From positions 62,001-126,000 of the forward strand of contig NZ_QOIL01000010.1 in the NCBI RefSeq assembly GCF_003323745.1: DNA of 64,000 nucleotides, given 5' to 3'. The notes under the pieces were generated by a model. The model was not told the origin of the DNA. It saw only the letters and a program-made list of their open reading frames with translations, and did no database searches. The translations under genes were made by a program, and so were the position numbers. This document shows positions 42,717-50,691 of the stretch, one piece after another. This stretch comes from Sphaerisporangium album. GTDB taxonomy: Bacteria; Actinomycetota; Actinomycetes; Streptosporangiales; Streptosporangiaceae. Every line of letters begins with the position of its first letter. Position 1 is the stretch's first letter.

Positions 42717-42872
42717 GCGCGCCGCCCTGCATCGACGGAGACGCCGTCCGCGGGCTCCTGCCGATGGCCCAGGCTGTTCGAGAGCGTGGGCATGGCCTGG
42801 GAGGATCTGGTCGTGGCGGCCGCCGTCACGGCGCGTGGAGGGGCAATGAGCCGGGAGGGGATGCCGGGATGA
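42713..42872 (+). pseudogene. Relic of an ornithine cyclodeaminase/mu-crystallin-family gene with large internal deletion
   Basis: ATG 42713 overlaps the racemase stop by 4 nt and encodes MSAPPCIDGDAVRGLLPMAQA, which fits the N-terminus of this family. From 42774, in the +1 frame, LFESVGMAWEDLVVAAAV follows, which fits the family's C-terminal FxSVGxAxEDL segment, to TGA at 42870-42872. The roughly 270 residues between, including the NAD-binding domain, are missing and the join is out of frame. An intact copy would have been Delta1-pyrroline-2-carboxylate reductase or a similar enzyme in imino-acid metabolism. Confidence 0.72.
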
Positions 42873-42897
42873 CCACTGGGTCCGAGCGGAGCGGGCC

Positions 42898-43572
42898 GTG
42901 AGCGAGGAGGGCGGGCTCCACCTGCCGGTCATGAGCGGGCGCCAGAGCCTGCGCGAGCAGGTCGCGCAGGCCCTGAGGGACGCGCTGGTCGCCGCGGAGA
43001 TGCGCCCGGGCGTCGTGTACTCGGCGCCGGTGCTGGCCGCCCAGTTCGGCGTCTCGGCCACGCCCGTGCGCGAGGCCATGCTCGACCTGGCCAAGGAGGG
43101 GCTCGTCGAGGCGGTGCGCAACAAGGGCTTCCGGGTGACCGAGCTGTCCGAGCGCGAGCTGGACGAGCTCACCGAGATCCGCGCGCTGCTGGAGGTGCCG
43201 ACGGTCGCCCGCCTGGCCGACGCCGCGCGGGCGGGGGAGTTCGAGTCGCTGCGGCCGGTGGCCCTGGAGATCGTCGCCGCGGCCGAGTCCGGCGACCTTC
43301 TGGCCTACGTCAACGCGGACCTGCGCTTCCACGTGGACCTGCTCCGGCTGGCGGGCAACGCCCACCTGGTCGAGATCGCCCGCGACCTGAGGTACCGCGC
43401 CCGGCTGTACGGGCTGAAGGGCCTGTCGGAGCGGGGCGCGCTCGTCCACTCGGCCCGGGAGCACCTGGACCTCCTGGACGCGCTGGTGCGCGGCGACGCC
43501 GGGGCCGCCCGGCGCGTGATGGAGCACCATATCCAGCACGTACGAGGCATCTGGGCCGACCGCCCGGAGTGA
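42898..43572 (+). CDS. GntR-family regulator with FCD ligand domain
   Basis: 224-aa FadR-type regulator. The N-terminal winged HTH shows REQVAQALRDALVAAEMRPG and YSAPVLAAQFGVSATPVREAMLDLAKEGLVE. The FCD domain has the metal-site-type residues in VNADLRFHVDLLRLAGN and HSAREHLDLLDALVRGD. GTG 42898 is the start. It sits at the end of the hydroxyproline island and most likely represses it, with a hydroxyproline-pathway intermediate as ligand; inferred. The palindrome at 35454-35466 is a possible target. Confidence 0.9.
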   Translation: MSEEGGLHLPVMSGRQSLREQVAQALRDALVAAEMRPGVVYSAPVLAAQFGVSATPVREAMLDLAKEGLVEAVRNKGFRVTELSERELDELTEIRALLEVPTVARLADAARAGEFESLRPVALEIVAAAESGDLLAYVNADLRFHVDLLRLAGNAHLVEIARDLRYRARLYGLKGLSERGALVHSAREHLDLLDALVRGDAGAARRVMEHHIQHVRGIWADRPE

Positions 43573-43729
43573 CCGGCCGGCGCGCGAGCGTCCTCCCTGG
43601 ACTGCCTCCCGTCAGCGGTGATGGGTTGTGATCGGTATGGCCACGTACGGTTAACCTGTTGACTCGATAGGTAATGTGGGGAATCGTGGGTCGGCGACGG
43701 ACAAGAGTCACCTGACCTCGGAGGGCCAC

Positions 43730-44224
43730 ATGAGCGTCACGGACGAACTTCTCGCCAACGCCGGGCGATACGCCGAGCGGTTCGACAAGGGGCACCTCCC
43801 GCTGCCCCCGGCCAAGGGCGTCGCCGTCCTCGCCTGCATGGACGCGCGGCTCAACGTCTACGGCCTGCTCGGTCTGTCCGAGGGCGACGCGCACGTCATC
43901 CGCAACGCCGGCGGGGTCGTCACCGCCGACGAGCGGCGCAGCCTCGCCATCAGCCAGCGCCTGCTCGGCACCCGCGAGATCATCCTGATCCACCACACCG
44001 ACTGCGGCATGCTGACCTTCACCGACGACGGCTTCAAGCACGCGATCGAGGCCGAGACCGGCATCAAGCCCGACTGGGCCGCCGAGGCGTTCACCGACCT
44101 GGACGAGGACGTCGTGCAGTCGGTCAACCGCATCAGGGCCGACCCGTTCATCCCGGTCAAGGACTCCGTGCGCGGCTTCGTGTACGAGGTCGAGACCGGG
44201 CGCCTGCGCGAGGTCAAGGCCTGA
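43730..44224 (+). CDS. Beta-class carbonic anhydrase
   Basis: 164-aa zinc enzyme interconverting CO2 and bicarbonate. Zinc-site residues are visible: Cys36 with the Asp-Arg dyad in CMDAR (36-40), and His89/Cys92 in HHTDCG. Its short length and ARLNVYGLLGLSEGDAHVIRNAGG match the Rv1284-like subgroup. ATG 43730 has GGAGG 6 nt before it; the in-frame ATG-like codons upstream are not supported. The 157-bp gap before it contains a GGTTAACC palindrome (43649-43656) and a TTGACT that may be part of its promoter. A strong hairpin follows the stop. Confidence 0.93.
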   Translation: MSVTDELLANAGRYAERFDKGHLPLPPAKGVAVLACMDARLNVYGLLGLSEGDAHVIRNAGGVVTADERRSLAISQRLLGTREIILIHHTDCGMLTFTDDGFKHAIEAETGIKPDWAAEAFTDLDEDVVQSVNRIRADPFIPVKDSVRGFVYEVETGRLREVKA

Positions 44225-44228
44225 GGCC

Positions 44229-44267
44229 GGGCCGCCGTTCCCGTCCACGCCCCGGGAGCGGCGGCCC
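44229..44267. terminator. Strong bidirectional hairpin terminator
   Basis: GGGCCGCCG (44229-44237) pairs perfectly with CGGCGGCCC (44259-44267), with an inner TCCCG/CGGGA stem. It begins 5 nt after the carbonic anhydrase stop and lies between this gene and the convergent EamA gene. Confidence 0.75.
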
Positions 44268-44336
44268 CCGCGCCCGATCCGCGCCTCCCCGGACCCGGTG
44301 CTTCGGACGGCGCTTAAGAACGCGCTCAGGACGTGC

Positions 44337-45248
44337 TCAGGACGTGCGGGTGGCGCCGACCGAGGCGATGACCACGCAGCCGATCGCCGCCCACTCGCGC
44401 ACGTTCAGGATCTCCCCGAGGACGAACAGGCCCACCAGCGCGGCGGCCGCCGGCTCCACGCTCATCAGGATGCCGAAGACCCGCTTCGGCATCCGGCGCA
44501 GCGCCTCCAGCTCCAGGCTGTAGGGGATGACCGACGAGAGCAGCCCGACCCCCGCCCCCAGCAGCAGCAGCTCGGGACGCAGCAGGTCGGCGCCCCCGGT
44601 GGCGATCCCGGCGGGCGCGCTCACCGCCACCGCGACGATCATCGCGAAGGACAGCCCGGTCGTTCCCGGGAACCGCTTGCCCACGGCCGCCGACAGCAGG
44701 ATGTACGCCGCCCAGCACGCGCCCGCCAGCGCGGCGAAGCCGATGCCGGGCAGGCTCAGGCCGCCGCCGCCGTCCCACGGCGCCAGCAGGACGATGCCGA
44801 GCGCCGCCAGCACCACCCACAGCAGGTCGGCCCTGCGGCGGGAGGCCGCGACGGCCACGCCGAGCGGGCCGAGGAACTCGATCGTCACGCAGATGCCCAT
44901 CGGCAGCCGCGCCAGGCCCTCGTAGAACGAGATGTTCATGACCCCGAGCGTGAGGCCGAAGGCCAGCCCGGCGGCCAGGTCGCGCCGCGTCAGCCCCCGC
45001 AGGCGGGGCCGGGCCACGACGCCCAGGATCAGCGCCCCGGTGGCGATGCGCAGGAACACCACGGCGGTGGGCGGGAGCGCGGTGAACAGGTCCTTGGCGA
45101 AGCCCGCGCCGATCTGCACCGACAGGATCGCCAGGAGCACCAGCCCCGGCGGGGGCACGGCCCCGGCCGCCGCCCGGGCGAGGGAGCCGGGGCGCGGGCG
45201 ATCACGCGAGAACGGCCCGTCGGAGACGGACAGGGTCGGCACGGCCAT
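44337..45248 (-). CDS. EamA-family (RhtA-like) drug/metabolite transporter
   Basis: 303-aa membrane protein with about ten hydrophobic segments forming two EamA repeats. It opens GLVLLAILSVQIGAGFAKDLF and has GLTLGVMNISFYEGLARLPMG and CVTIEFLGPLGVAVAA, as in the threonine/homoserine exporter RhtA group. PKRVFGILMSVEPAAAALVG in the second repeat is a family hallmark. ATG 45248 (MAVPTLSV) has GAGAAG upstream; the longer frame is Arg/Gly-rich noncoding. Exported substrate unknown. Confidence 0.9.
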   Translation of the reverse strand: MAVPTLSVSDGPFSRDRPRPGSLARAAAGAVPPPGLVLLAILSVQIGAGFAKDLFTALPPTAVVFLRIATGALILGVVARPRLRGLTRRDLAAGLAFGLTLGVMNISFYEGLARLPMGICVTIEFLGPLGVAVAASRRRADLLWVVLAALGIVLLAPWDGGGGLSLPGIGFAALAGACWAAYILLSAAVGKRFPGTTGLSFAMIVAVAVSAPAGIATGGADLLRPELLLLGAGVGLLSSVIPYSLELEALRRMPKRVFGILMSVEPAAAALVGLFVLGEILNVREWAAIGCVVIASVGATRTS

Positions 45249-45556
45249 GAGGGTCTTCTCGCGTTCCTCGCACCTTCTGGCGCGGTCGGGGGAGATCGGG
45301 GACGTCGCGACGCCGGACGGCCGGGGGTGTCCGCGACCTGACGGCCCGCGTCGGTGTCCTCCTAGGAATACATGCACGCCGGTCACCGCCCGCGCGCGGG
45401 GGCCGCCGCGCGCTCTCCCCGCCTCCCGGGTCACCCCGCCGAGCGGGGCCGGGCGTACCCGTGATGCCGTGGCGGGGAGACCCCGCAGTCACCGGCCGTG
45501 CGCGGGGCCGGGCGCGCGAGGTGGCCCCGCCGCGACGGGATCCGGCGGCCCCGGGG
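45249..45556. other. 308-bp intergenic region with one hairpin
   Basis: Very GC-rich spacer between the EamA start and the end of the ABC-2 permease. The only structure I see is GCGGGGCC (45502-45509) / GGCCCCGC (45523-45530), 27 nt beyond the permease stop, a plausible terminator for the minus-strand exporter operon. No convincing gene; the EamA promoter presumably lies near 45360. Confidence 0.5.
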
Positions 45557-46336
45557 TCACTCCCAGCGGAACGTGCGGGCGGCCAGGGCCAGTGTCACCG
45601 CGGCCCACGCGAGGAGGATCAGCAGCTCACGAGCCGGCAGCCCGCCGCCCTGGGCGAGAATCGACCGCAGGCCCCCGGTCAGGGCCGTGATGGGCAGCAC
45701 CTCGGCCACCACGCGCAGCGCGTGCGGGAACGACGTCACCGGCACCACCACGCCGCCGAGGCCGAGCAGCACCAGGTAGACGAGGTTCGCCGCCGCCAGC
45801 GTCGCCTCGGCGCGCAGCGTGCCGGCCATCAGCAGCGCGAGGCCGCTGAACGCCGCCGTCCCGGCGAGGACCATCACCAGGACCAGGGCGAACGCCTCCA
45901 GCGGGGCGCCGTGCGGGCGCCATCCGAGCGCGAGCGCCACGGCCGCGATGACGGCGAACTGGAGGATCTCGACGGTGATCACCGCGAGGGTCTTGGCCAG
46001 CATGAGCCCCGCGCGCGACAGCGGCGTGGCGCCGAGGCGCTTGAGCACGCCGTACCTGCGCTCGAAGCCGGTGCCGATCGCCTGGCCGGTGAAGGCCGTC
46101 GACATGATCGCCAGGGCGAGCACCCCGGGCGCGACGAAGTCGATGCGCCTGCCCGGCACCTCCAGCAGCGGGGCGGCCGAGAACCCGACGAGCACGAGCA
46201 GCGGGATGATCATGGTGAGCAGGAGCTGCTCGCCGTTGCGCAGCACCGCCCGCACCTCGGCCCCGGTCTGGGCCAGCACCATGCGGTGCAGCGGCGCCGC
46301 GCCCGGGCGCGGCGTGAAGTCCAGCGCGGCGCTCAC
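45557..46336 (-). CDS. ABC-2-type exporter permease
   Basis: 259-aa membrane protein with six hydrophobic segments (MIIPLLVLVGFSAAPLL, FAVIAAVALALGW, ALVLVMVLAGTAAFSGLALLM and others). It has the ABC-2 hallmark GFERRYGVLKRLGATPLSRAGLMLAK on the cytoplasmic side. GTG 46336 is the start. It pairs with the ATPase at 46419-47333. This exporter pair is conserved beside sufR in actinobacteria; its substrate is unknown. A 29-codon frame links the two genes through GTGA overlaps. Confidence 0.9.
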   Translation of the reverse strand: MSAALDFTPRPGAAPLHRMVLAQTGAEVRAVLRNGEQLLLTMIIPLLVLVGFSAAPLLEVPGRRIDFVAPGVLALAIMSTAFTGQAIGTGFERRYGVLKRLGATPLSRAGLMLAKTLAVITVEILQFAVIAAVALALGWRPHGAPLEAFALVLVMVLAGTAAFSGLALLMAGTLRAEATLAAANLVYLVLLGLGGVVVPVTSFPHALRVVAEVLPITALTGGLRSILAQGGGLPARELLILLAWAAVTLALAARTFRWE

Positions 46337-46422
46337 CGGGCCCGCCCTCCGCCCGACGGGGCCGTGCGGCGCGGGACGGCCGCGCCCGGCGTGATGTCGG
46401 GGGTGATGTCCGGGGTGGTCAC
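46333..46422 (-). CDS. Possible 29-aa coupling peptide between exporter genes
   Basis: Short frame beginning with a GTG that overlaps the ATPase stop and ending in a TGA that overlaps the permease GTG, both in GTGA arrangement. It contains a twice-repeated DIT-P unit encoded by a short direct repeat. It may serve only to carry ribosomes from one gene to the next; a functional peptide is doubtful. Confidence 0.3.
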   Translation of the reverse strand: MTTPDITPDITPGAAVPRRTAPSGGGRAR

Positions 46423-47333
46423 CGGAGCTCCCTTCCGGTCAGTTCGAGGAAGACGTCCTCCAGGGTGCGCCGCTCTACGCTGAGGTCGTCGGCGGTCACG
46501 CCCTCGGCGGCGCACCAGGCGGTGACCGTGCCGAGCAGCTCGGGCCCGACGTGCCCCTCGATGACGTAGTGGCCGCTCGGCGACTCCTTGGCGGCCGTGC
46601 CCGTGGGAAGGGCGGTCAGCAGCTCGTCCAGGTCGAGCCCCGGCCTGGCCCGGAAGCGGAGCTGGCGCTCGGCGCCCGTCAGCGTGCGCGGGCTGCCCTC
46701 GGCGACGACGGTGCCCCGGTCGATGATGACCACCTTGTCGGCGAGCTTCTCGGCCTCGTCCATGTGGTGGGTGGTCAGCACCGTGGACACCCCCCGGGCG
46801 CGCAGCTCGCCGACGACGTCCCAGCAGGCGTGCCGCGCCTGGGGGTCGAGCCCCGCGGTCGGCTCGTCCAGGAAGACCAGCTCGGGACGGCCGATGATGG
46901 CCGCGGCCAGCGACACGCGCTGCTGCTGGCCGCCCGACATGCGGCGGTAGGGGGTGCGGGCGTGCTCGGTCAGCCCCAGCCGGTCGAGCAGCGCTCCAGG
47001 GTCGAGGGGATGGGCGTGGAAGCGGGCGACCAGCCGCAGCCACTCGCCGGCCCGCATGGCCGGGGGCACGCCGCCGGCCTGGAGCATCACGCCGATGCGG
47101 GGCTTGAGCCTCGCGGCGTCGCGCGCGGGGTCGAGGCCGAGCACCCGGACGGCGCCGCCATCGGCCCTGCGGAACCCCTCGCAGATCTCGATCGTCGAGG
47201 TCTTCCCGGCGCCGTTCGGGCCCAGGATGGCCGTGACCGCACCGCGTTCGGCGCTCAGCGTCAGGCCGTCGACGGCGATCGTGCGGCCGTATCGCTTGAC
47301 CAGGTCGGTGAGCGCGACGGCTGGGGAGTCCAT
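46419..47333 (-). CDS. ABC exporter ATPase
   Basis: 304-aa ATPase of the drug/lipid exporter (DRA-like) class: Walker A GPNGAGKTSTIEICEG, signature MSGGQQQRVSLAAAIIG, Walker B VFLDEPTAGLDP, switch VLTTHHMDEAEKLAD. A C-terminal extension (about residues 220-304) is as usual for this class. A TAGACT -10-like motif sits 7 nt before ATG 47333 on the coding strand, suggesting a leaderless transcript. Confidence 0.93.
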   Translation of the reverse strand: MDSPAVALTDLVKRYGRTIAVDGLTLSAERGAVTAILGPNGAGKTSTIEICEGFRRADGGAVRVLGLDPARDAARLKPRIGVMLQAGGVPPAMRAGEWLRLVARFHAHPLDPGALLDRLGLTEHARTPYRRMSGGQQQRVSLAAAIIGRPELVFLDEPTAGLDPQARHACWDVVGELRARGVSTVLTTHHMDEAEKLADKVVIIDRGTVVAEGSPRTLTGAERQLRFRARPGLDLDELLTALPTGTAAKESPSGHYVIEGHVGPELLGTVTAWCAAEGVTADDLSVERRTLEDVFLELTGRELR

Positions 47334-47340
47334 GCTGACG

Positions 47341-47346
47341 AGTCTA
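47341..47346 (-). promoter_or_regulatory. Probable -10 element for a leaderless ABC exporter transcript
   Basis: TAGACT on the minus strand, 7 nt before ATG 47333, so transcription would begin about at the start codon, common in actinomycetes. Just upstream is a perfect hairpin GCGCGGGG/CCCCGCGC (47353-47372) of unknown role. Confidence 0.4.
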
Positions 47347-47629
47347 GGGACCGCGCGGGGCGGTCCCCGCGCCGGACCGCGCCGCCCGGGCCGCGTCGCG
47401 GTAAAGGGAGGTAAAGGTTGCGGGCGCCTCCCGCCAAGGCGGCCGGTCGCCGCGCGGGGGGATCGCGCGCCGTGTGACGCTGGCCCCGTGCTCGCCCCGG
47501 CGCGCGGGGAGTCCGGGGCAGGGCGTCGACGCGTCCCGTCGAGGCCGCCACGGGCGCCGGTCCCGGTGCTCCGCGCCGGGGCCCGTCCGGAGACCGGGCG
47601 CGCAGCGTCCGCGGCAAGGGAGGTCCGCA

Positions 47630-48400
47630 ATGCCGGCCCGTAGCGGTTACCAGCCCGGTGTGCCCTGCTGGGCGGATCTCTCCAGCCCCGACCCTCGCGC
47701 GTCGGCCGCCTTCTACGAGGAGATCTTCGGGTGGCGCGCCGGGTTCGACCCCGACCCGGAGGCGGGCGGATACGGGACGTTCCGGCAGGACGGCAAGCTC
47801 GTCGCGGGCGTCGGGCCCACGTTCGGCCCCGGCAGGCCCCCGGCCTGGAACACCTACATCGCCACCGGCGACGCCGAGTCGGTCGCCGGCAGGGTCAAGG
47901 AGGCCGGGGGGCGGGTGTCCACCGGCCCGGTCCAGGTCTTCGACGAGGGCTCCATGGCCGTGTTCGAGGATCCGGCGGGCGCCGTCTTCATGGTCTGGGA
48001 GCCCGGGCGGCACTTCGGCGCGCAGCTCGTCGGCGAGCCGGTCTCGATGTGCTGGAGCGCCCTGGACACGCGCGACCCCGAGGACGCCAAGGCGTTCTAC
48101 CCGGCCGTGTTCGGCTGGGCCGGCCGCGGCGTCCCCGGCGGGGGGCACACCGAGTGGCTGGTGGACGGCAGGCCGGTCGCGGCCATGACCCCGACCGGCG
48201 GCGAGCTTCCCGGGGGAGCGCGGGCCCGCTGGCTGGTCCATTTCGCCGTGCGCGACTGCGACGCCGTCGTGGCCCTCGCGGCCGAGCGCGGCGCGACGGC
48301 GCTCCAGCGGCCCCGGGACCTGCCGCCGGGCCGGTCCGCCGTCCTCGCCGACCCCTTCGGAGCCGTCTTCGCCGTCACGGCCCTCAGGCCCGCCGGGTGA
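47630..48400 (+). CDS. Two-domain VOC (glyoxalase/bleomycin-resistance fold) protein
   Basis: 256-aa protein with two VOC modules. The first is VPCWADLSSPDPRASAAFYEEIFGW to MAVFEDPAGAVFMVWEPG (residues about 8-120). The second is VSMCWSALDTRDPEDAKAFYPAVFGW to AVLADPFGAVFAVT (about 133-252). Similar tandem proteins are common in actinomycetes and mostly uncharacterised. ATG 47630 has AGGGAGG 6 nt upstream. It is inserted between the exporter genes and sufR and is unlikely to be part of either unit. Confidence 0.88.
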   Translation: MPARSGYQPGVPCWADLSSPDPRASAAFYEEIFGWRAGFDPDPEAGGYGTFRQDGKLVAGVGPTFGPGRPPAWNTYIATGDAESVAGRVKEAGGRVSTGPVQVFDEGSMAVFEDPAGAVFMVWEPGRHFGAQLVGEPVSMCWSALDTRDPEDAKAFYPAVFGWAGRGVPGGGHTEWLVDGRPVAAMTPTGGELPGGARARWLVHFAVRDCDAVVALAAERGATALQRPRDLPPGRSAVLADPFGAVFAVTALRPAG

Positions 48401-48418
48401 ATCGAGCGAAGGTCGAGA

Positions 48419-48437
48419 TTAGGTAAGGCTTCCCTGC
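48419..48437. promoter_or_regulatory. IdeR/DtxR-like iron box upstream of the suf operon
   Basis: TTAGGTAAGGCTTCCCTGC matches 14 of 19 positions of the actinobacterial iron-box consensus (TTAGGTTAGGCTAACCTAA), including the whole left half but one base. It lies about 70-90 nt upstream of the SufR operator. Iron control of Fe-S assembly would make sense; binding is not shown. Confidence 0.55.
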
Positions 48438-48498
48438 GTGACGGACTGCATTCGGTCCGCGCGCGTTCACGGGTTGTGCCTCGGGAAGGAATTACGGC

Positions 48499-48513
48499 AC
48501 ACTGATGTTGTGA
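48499..48513. promoter_or_regulatory. SufR-type operator
   Basis: ACACTGATGTTGTGA fits exactly the ACACT-N5-TGTGA inverted repeat that I recall being reported for SufR autoregulation in Mycobacterium tuberculosis. It lies just before the sufR coding region, the expected place for autorepression. Confidence 0.7.
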
Positions 48514-48527
48514 AAAACGTGACCGGG

Positions 48528-49280
48528 ATGACGAACGCCGAGAAGGGCGCCGAGCGCGGTACGCGCGCGCGCGTCGCTCGGCTGATCCTGGAACACGGCC
48601 CGGTCGACGCCGCCGCGCTGGGCGAGCGGCTGGGGCTCACGCCCGCGGCGGTCCGCCGCCATCTGGACGCGCTGCTCGCCGAGGGAATGATAGAGCCTCG
48701 CACCGCACGGCCACGCGGGCAGCGGGGCCGGGGCAGGCCGGCGAAGCTGTTCGTCATCACCGACGCGGGCCGCAGCGCCTTCGAGCACGCCTATGACGGT
48801 CTCGCGGGCGGCGCGCTGCGCTTCCTGGCCGAGCGCATGGGCGAGGAGGCCGTGGCCGAGTTCGCCAGATCCCAGGTCAGCGGCCTGGTCAGGCGCCTGG
48901 AGCCGTTGATGCGCGAGGTCCCCGCCGACCAGCGGGTGCGCGTGCTGGCCGAGGCGCTGACGGCCGACGGCTACGCCGCCTCGGCCAGCACGGCCAAGTC
49001 CGGCGGCGAGCAACTGTGCCAGCACCACTGCCCGGTCGCGCACGTGGCGGCGGAGTTCCCGCAGCTCTGCGAGGCCGAGACCGAGGCGTTCGGGCATCTG
49101 CTCGGCACGCCGGTGCAGCGCCTGGCGACGATCGCCCACGGCGACGGGGTTTGCACGACCCACGTCAGCCCGCGGGCGCTGGCGTCCCAGCACACCACGC
49201 AGGGCACGCGTGACGGCTCCGACCCGACCGTCGGCAATTCGCGGAACTCGATCGATAAGAGCAAGGAGACCGGAAGGTGA
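48528..49280 (+). CDS. sufR: SufR, Fe-S cluster-binding repressor of the suf operon
   Basis: 250-aa ArsR/DeoR-like winged-helix regulator. The N-terminal HTH shows [38 protein letters not shown]. The C-terminal cluster site has Cys spaced C-x3-C-x12-C-x27-C ([20 protein letters not shown]), the mycobacterial SufR spacing. It senses Fe-S status or redox stress and controls the operon it heads. ATG 48528 is preferred; GTG 48510 is in frame but falls inside the operator. The stop overlaps the sufB start by 4 nt. Confidence 0.93.
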   Translation: MTNAEKGAERGTRARVARLILEHGPVDAAALGERLGLTPAAVRRHLDALLAEGMIEPRTARPRGQRGRGRPAKLFVITDAGRSAFEHAYDGLAGGALRFLAERMGEEAVAEFARSQVSGLVRRLEPLMREVPADQRVRVLAEALTADGYAASASTAKSGGEQLCQHHCPVAHVAAEFPQLCEAETEAFGHLLGTPVQRLATIAHGDGVCTTHVSPRALASQHTTQGTRDGSDPTVGNSRNSIDKSKETGR

Positions 49281-50689
49281 CTGTCACCGACCGCCCGGAG
49301 CTTGAGGGCCTCGGGAACTATAAGTTCGGCTGGGCCGATTCCGACGTGGCCGGCGCCACCGCGCGCCGAGGCCTGTCCGAGGAGGTCGTGCGCAACATCT
49401 CCGCGCTGAAGAACGAGCCGGAGTGGATGCTCGACCTTCGCCTCAAGGGCCTGCGCCTGTTCGGCAAGAAGCCTCTGCCGAGCTGGGGCTCCGACCTCAC
49501 GGGCATCGACTTCGACAACATCAAGTACTTCGTCCGCTCCACCGAGAAGCAGGCCGCTTCCTGGGACGAGCTTCCCGCGGACATCAAGAACACCTACGAC
49601 AAGCTCGGCATCCCCGAGGCGGAGAAGCAGCGGCTGATCGCCGGCGTCGCCGCCCAGTACGAGTCCGAGGTGGTCTACCACAAGATCCGTGAGGACCTCG
49701 AGGAGAAGGGCGTCATCTTCCTCGACACCGACACCGGCCTCAAGGAGCACCCCGAGCTCTTCAAGGAGTACTTCGGGTCGGTCATCCCGGTGGGCGACAA
49801 CAAGTTCGCCTCGCTGAACAGCGCGGTGTGGTCGGGCGGCTCGTTCATCTACGTCCCGCCGAACGTCAACGTCGAGATCCCGCTCCAGGCCTACTTCCGG
49901 ATCAACACCGAGAACATGGGCCAGTTCGAGCGCACGCTGATCATCGTCGACGAGGGCTCGTACGTCCACTACGTCGAGGGCTGCACGGCGCCGATCTACT
50001 CGTCCGACTCGCTGCACAGCGCGGTCGTCGAGATCATCGTGAAGAAGAACGCCCGCTGCCGGTACACGACCATCCAGAACTGGTCGAACAACGTCTACAA
50101 CCTGGTCACCAAGCGCGCCGTCGCCTACGAGGGCGCCACCATGGAGTGGATCGACGGCAACATCGGCTCCAAGGTCACGATGAAGTACCCGGCGGTCTAC
50201 CTCATGGGCGAGCACGCCAAGGGCGAGACCCTGAGCGTCGCCTTCGCCGGCGAGGGCCAGCACCAGGACGCGGGCGCCAAGATGGTGCACCTCGCGCCGA
50301 AGACCTCCTCGACGATCGTCTCCAAGTCGGTCGCGCGCGGCGGCGGGCGCACGTCCTACCGCGGCCTCGTCCAGATCGAGGAGGGCGCGGCGGGCTCGGC
50401 GTCCACCGTGAAGTGCGACGCGCTGCTCATCGACCAGATCAGCCGCTCGGACACCTACCCCTACGTCGACGTCCGCGAGGACGACGTCTCCATGGGGCAC
50501 GAGGCCACGGTCTCCAAGGTCTCCGACGACCAGCTCTTCTACCTGATGAGCCGAGGCCTCAACGAGGACGAGGCCATGGCCATGATCGTCCGCGGCTTCG
50601 TCGAGCCGATCGCGCGCGAGCTGCCCATGGAGTACGCCCTGGAGCTCAACCGCCTGATCGAGCTGCAGATGGAAGGGGCGGTGGGCTGA
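49277..50689 (+). CDS. sufB: SufB, Fe-S cluster scaffold subunit
   Basis: 470-aa beta-helix scaffold protein of the SufBC2D complex. Conserved blocks: [71 protein letters not shown] and [12 protein letters not shown]. The C-terminal [21 protein letters not shown] is the SufB hallmark. No intein is present, unlike mycobacterial SufB. GTG start overlaps sufR. Confidence 0.98.
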   Translation: MTVTDRPELEGLGNYKFGWADSDVAGATARRGLSEEVVRNISALKNEPEWMLDLRLKGLRLFGKKPLPSWGSDLTGIDFDNIKYFVRSTEKQAASWDELPADIKNTYDKLGIPEAEKQRLIAGVAAQYESEVVYHKIREDLEEKGVIFLDTDTGLKEHPELFKEYFGSVIPVGDNKFASLNSAVWSGGSFIYVPPNVNVEIPLQAYFRINTENMGQFERTLIIVDEGSYVHYVEGCTAPIYSSDSLHSAVVEIIVKKNARCRYTTIQNWSNNVYNLVTKRAVAYEGATMEWIDGNIGSKVTMKYPAVYLMGEHAKGETLSVAFAGEGQHQDAGAKMVHLAPKTSSTIVSKSVARGGGRTSYRGLVQIEEGAAGSASTVKCDALLIDQISRSDTYPYVDVREDDVSMGHEATVSKVSDDQLFYLMSRGLNEDEAMAMIVRGFVEPIARELPMEYALELNRLIELQMEGAVG

Positions 50690-50691
50690 CC

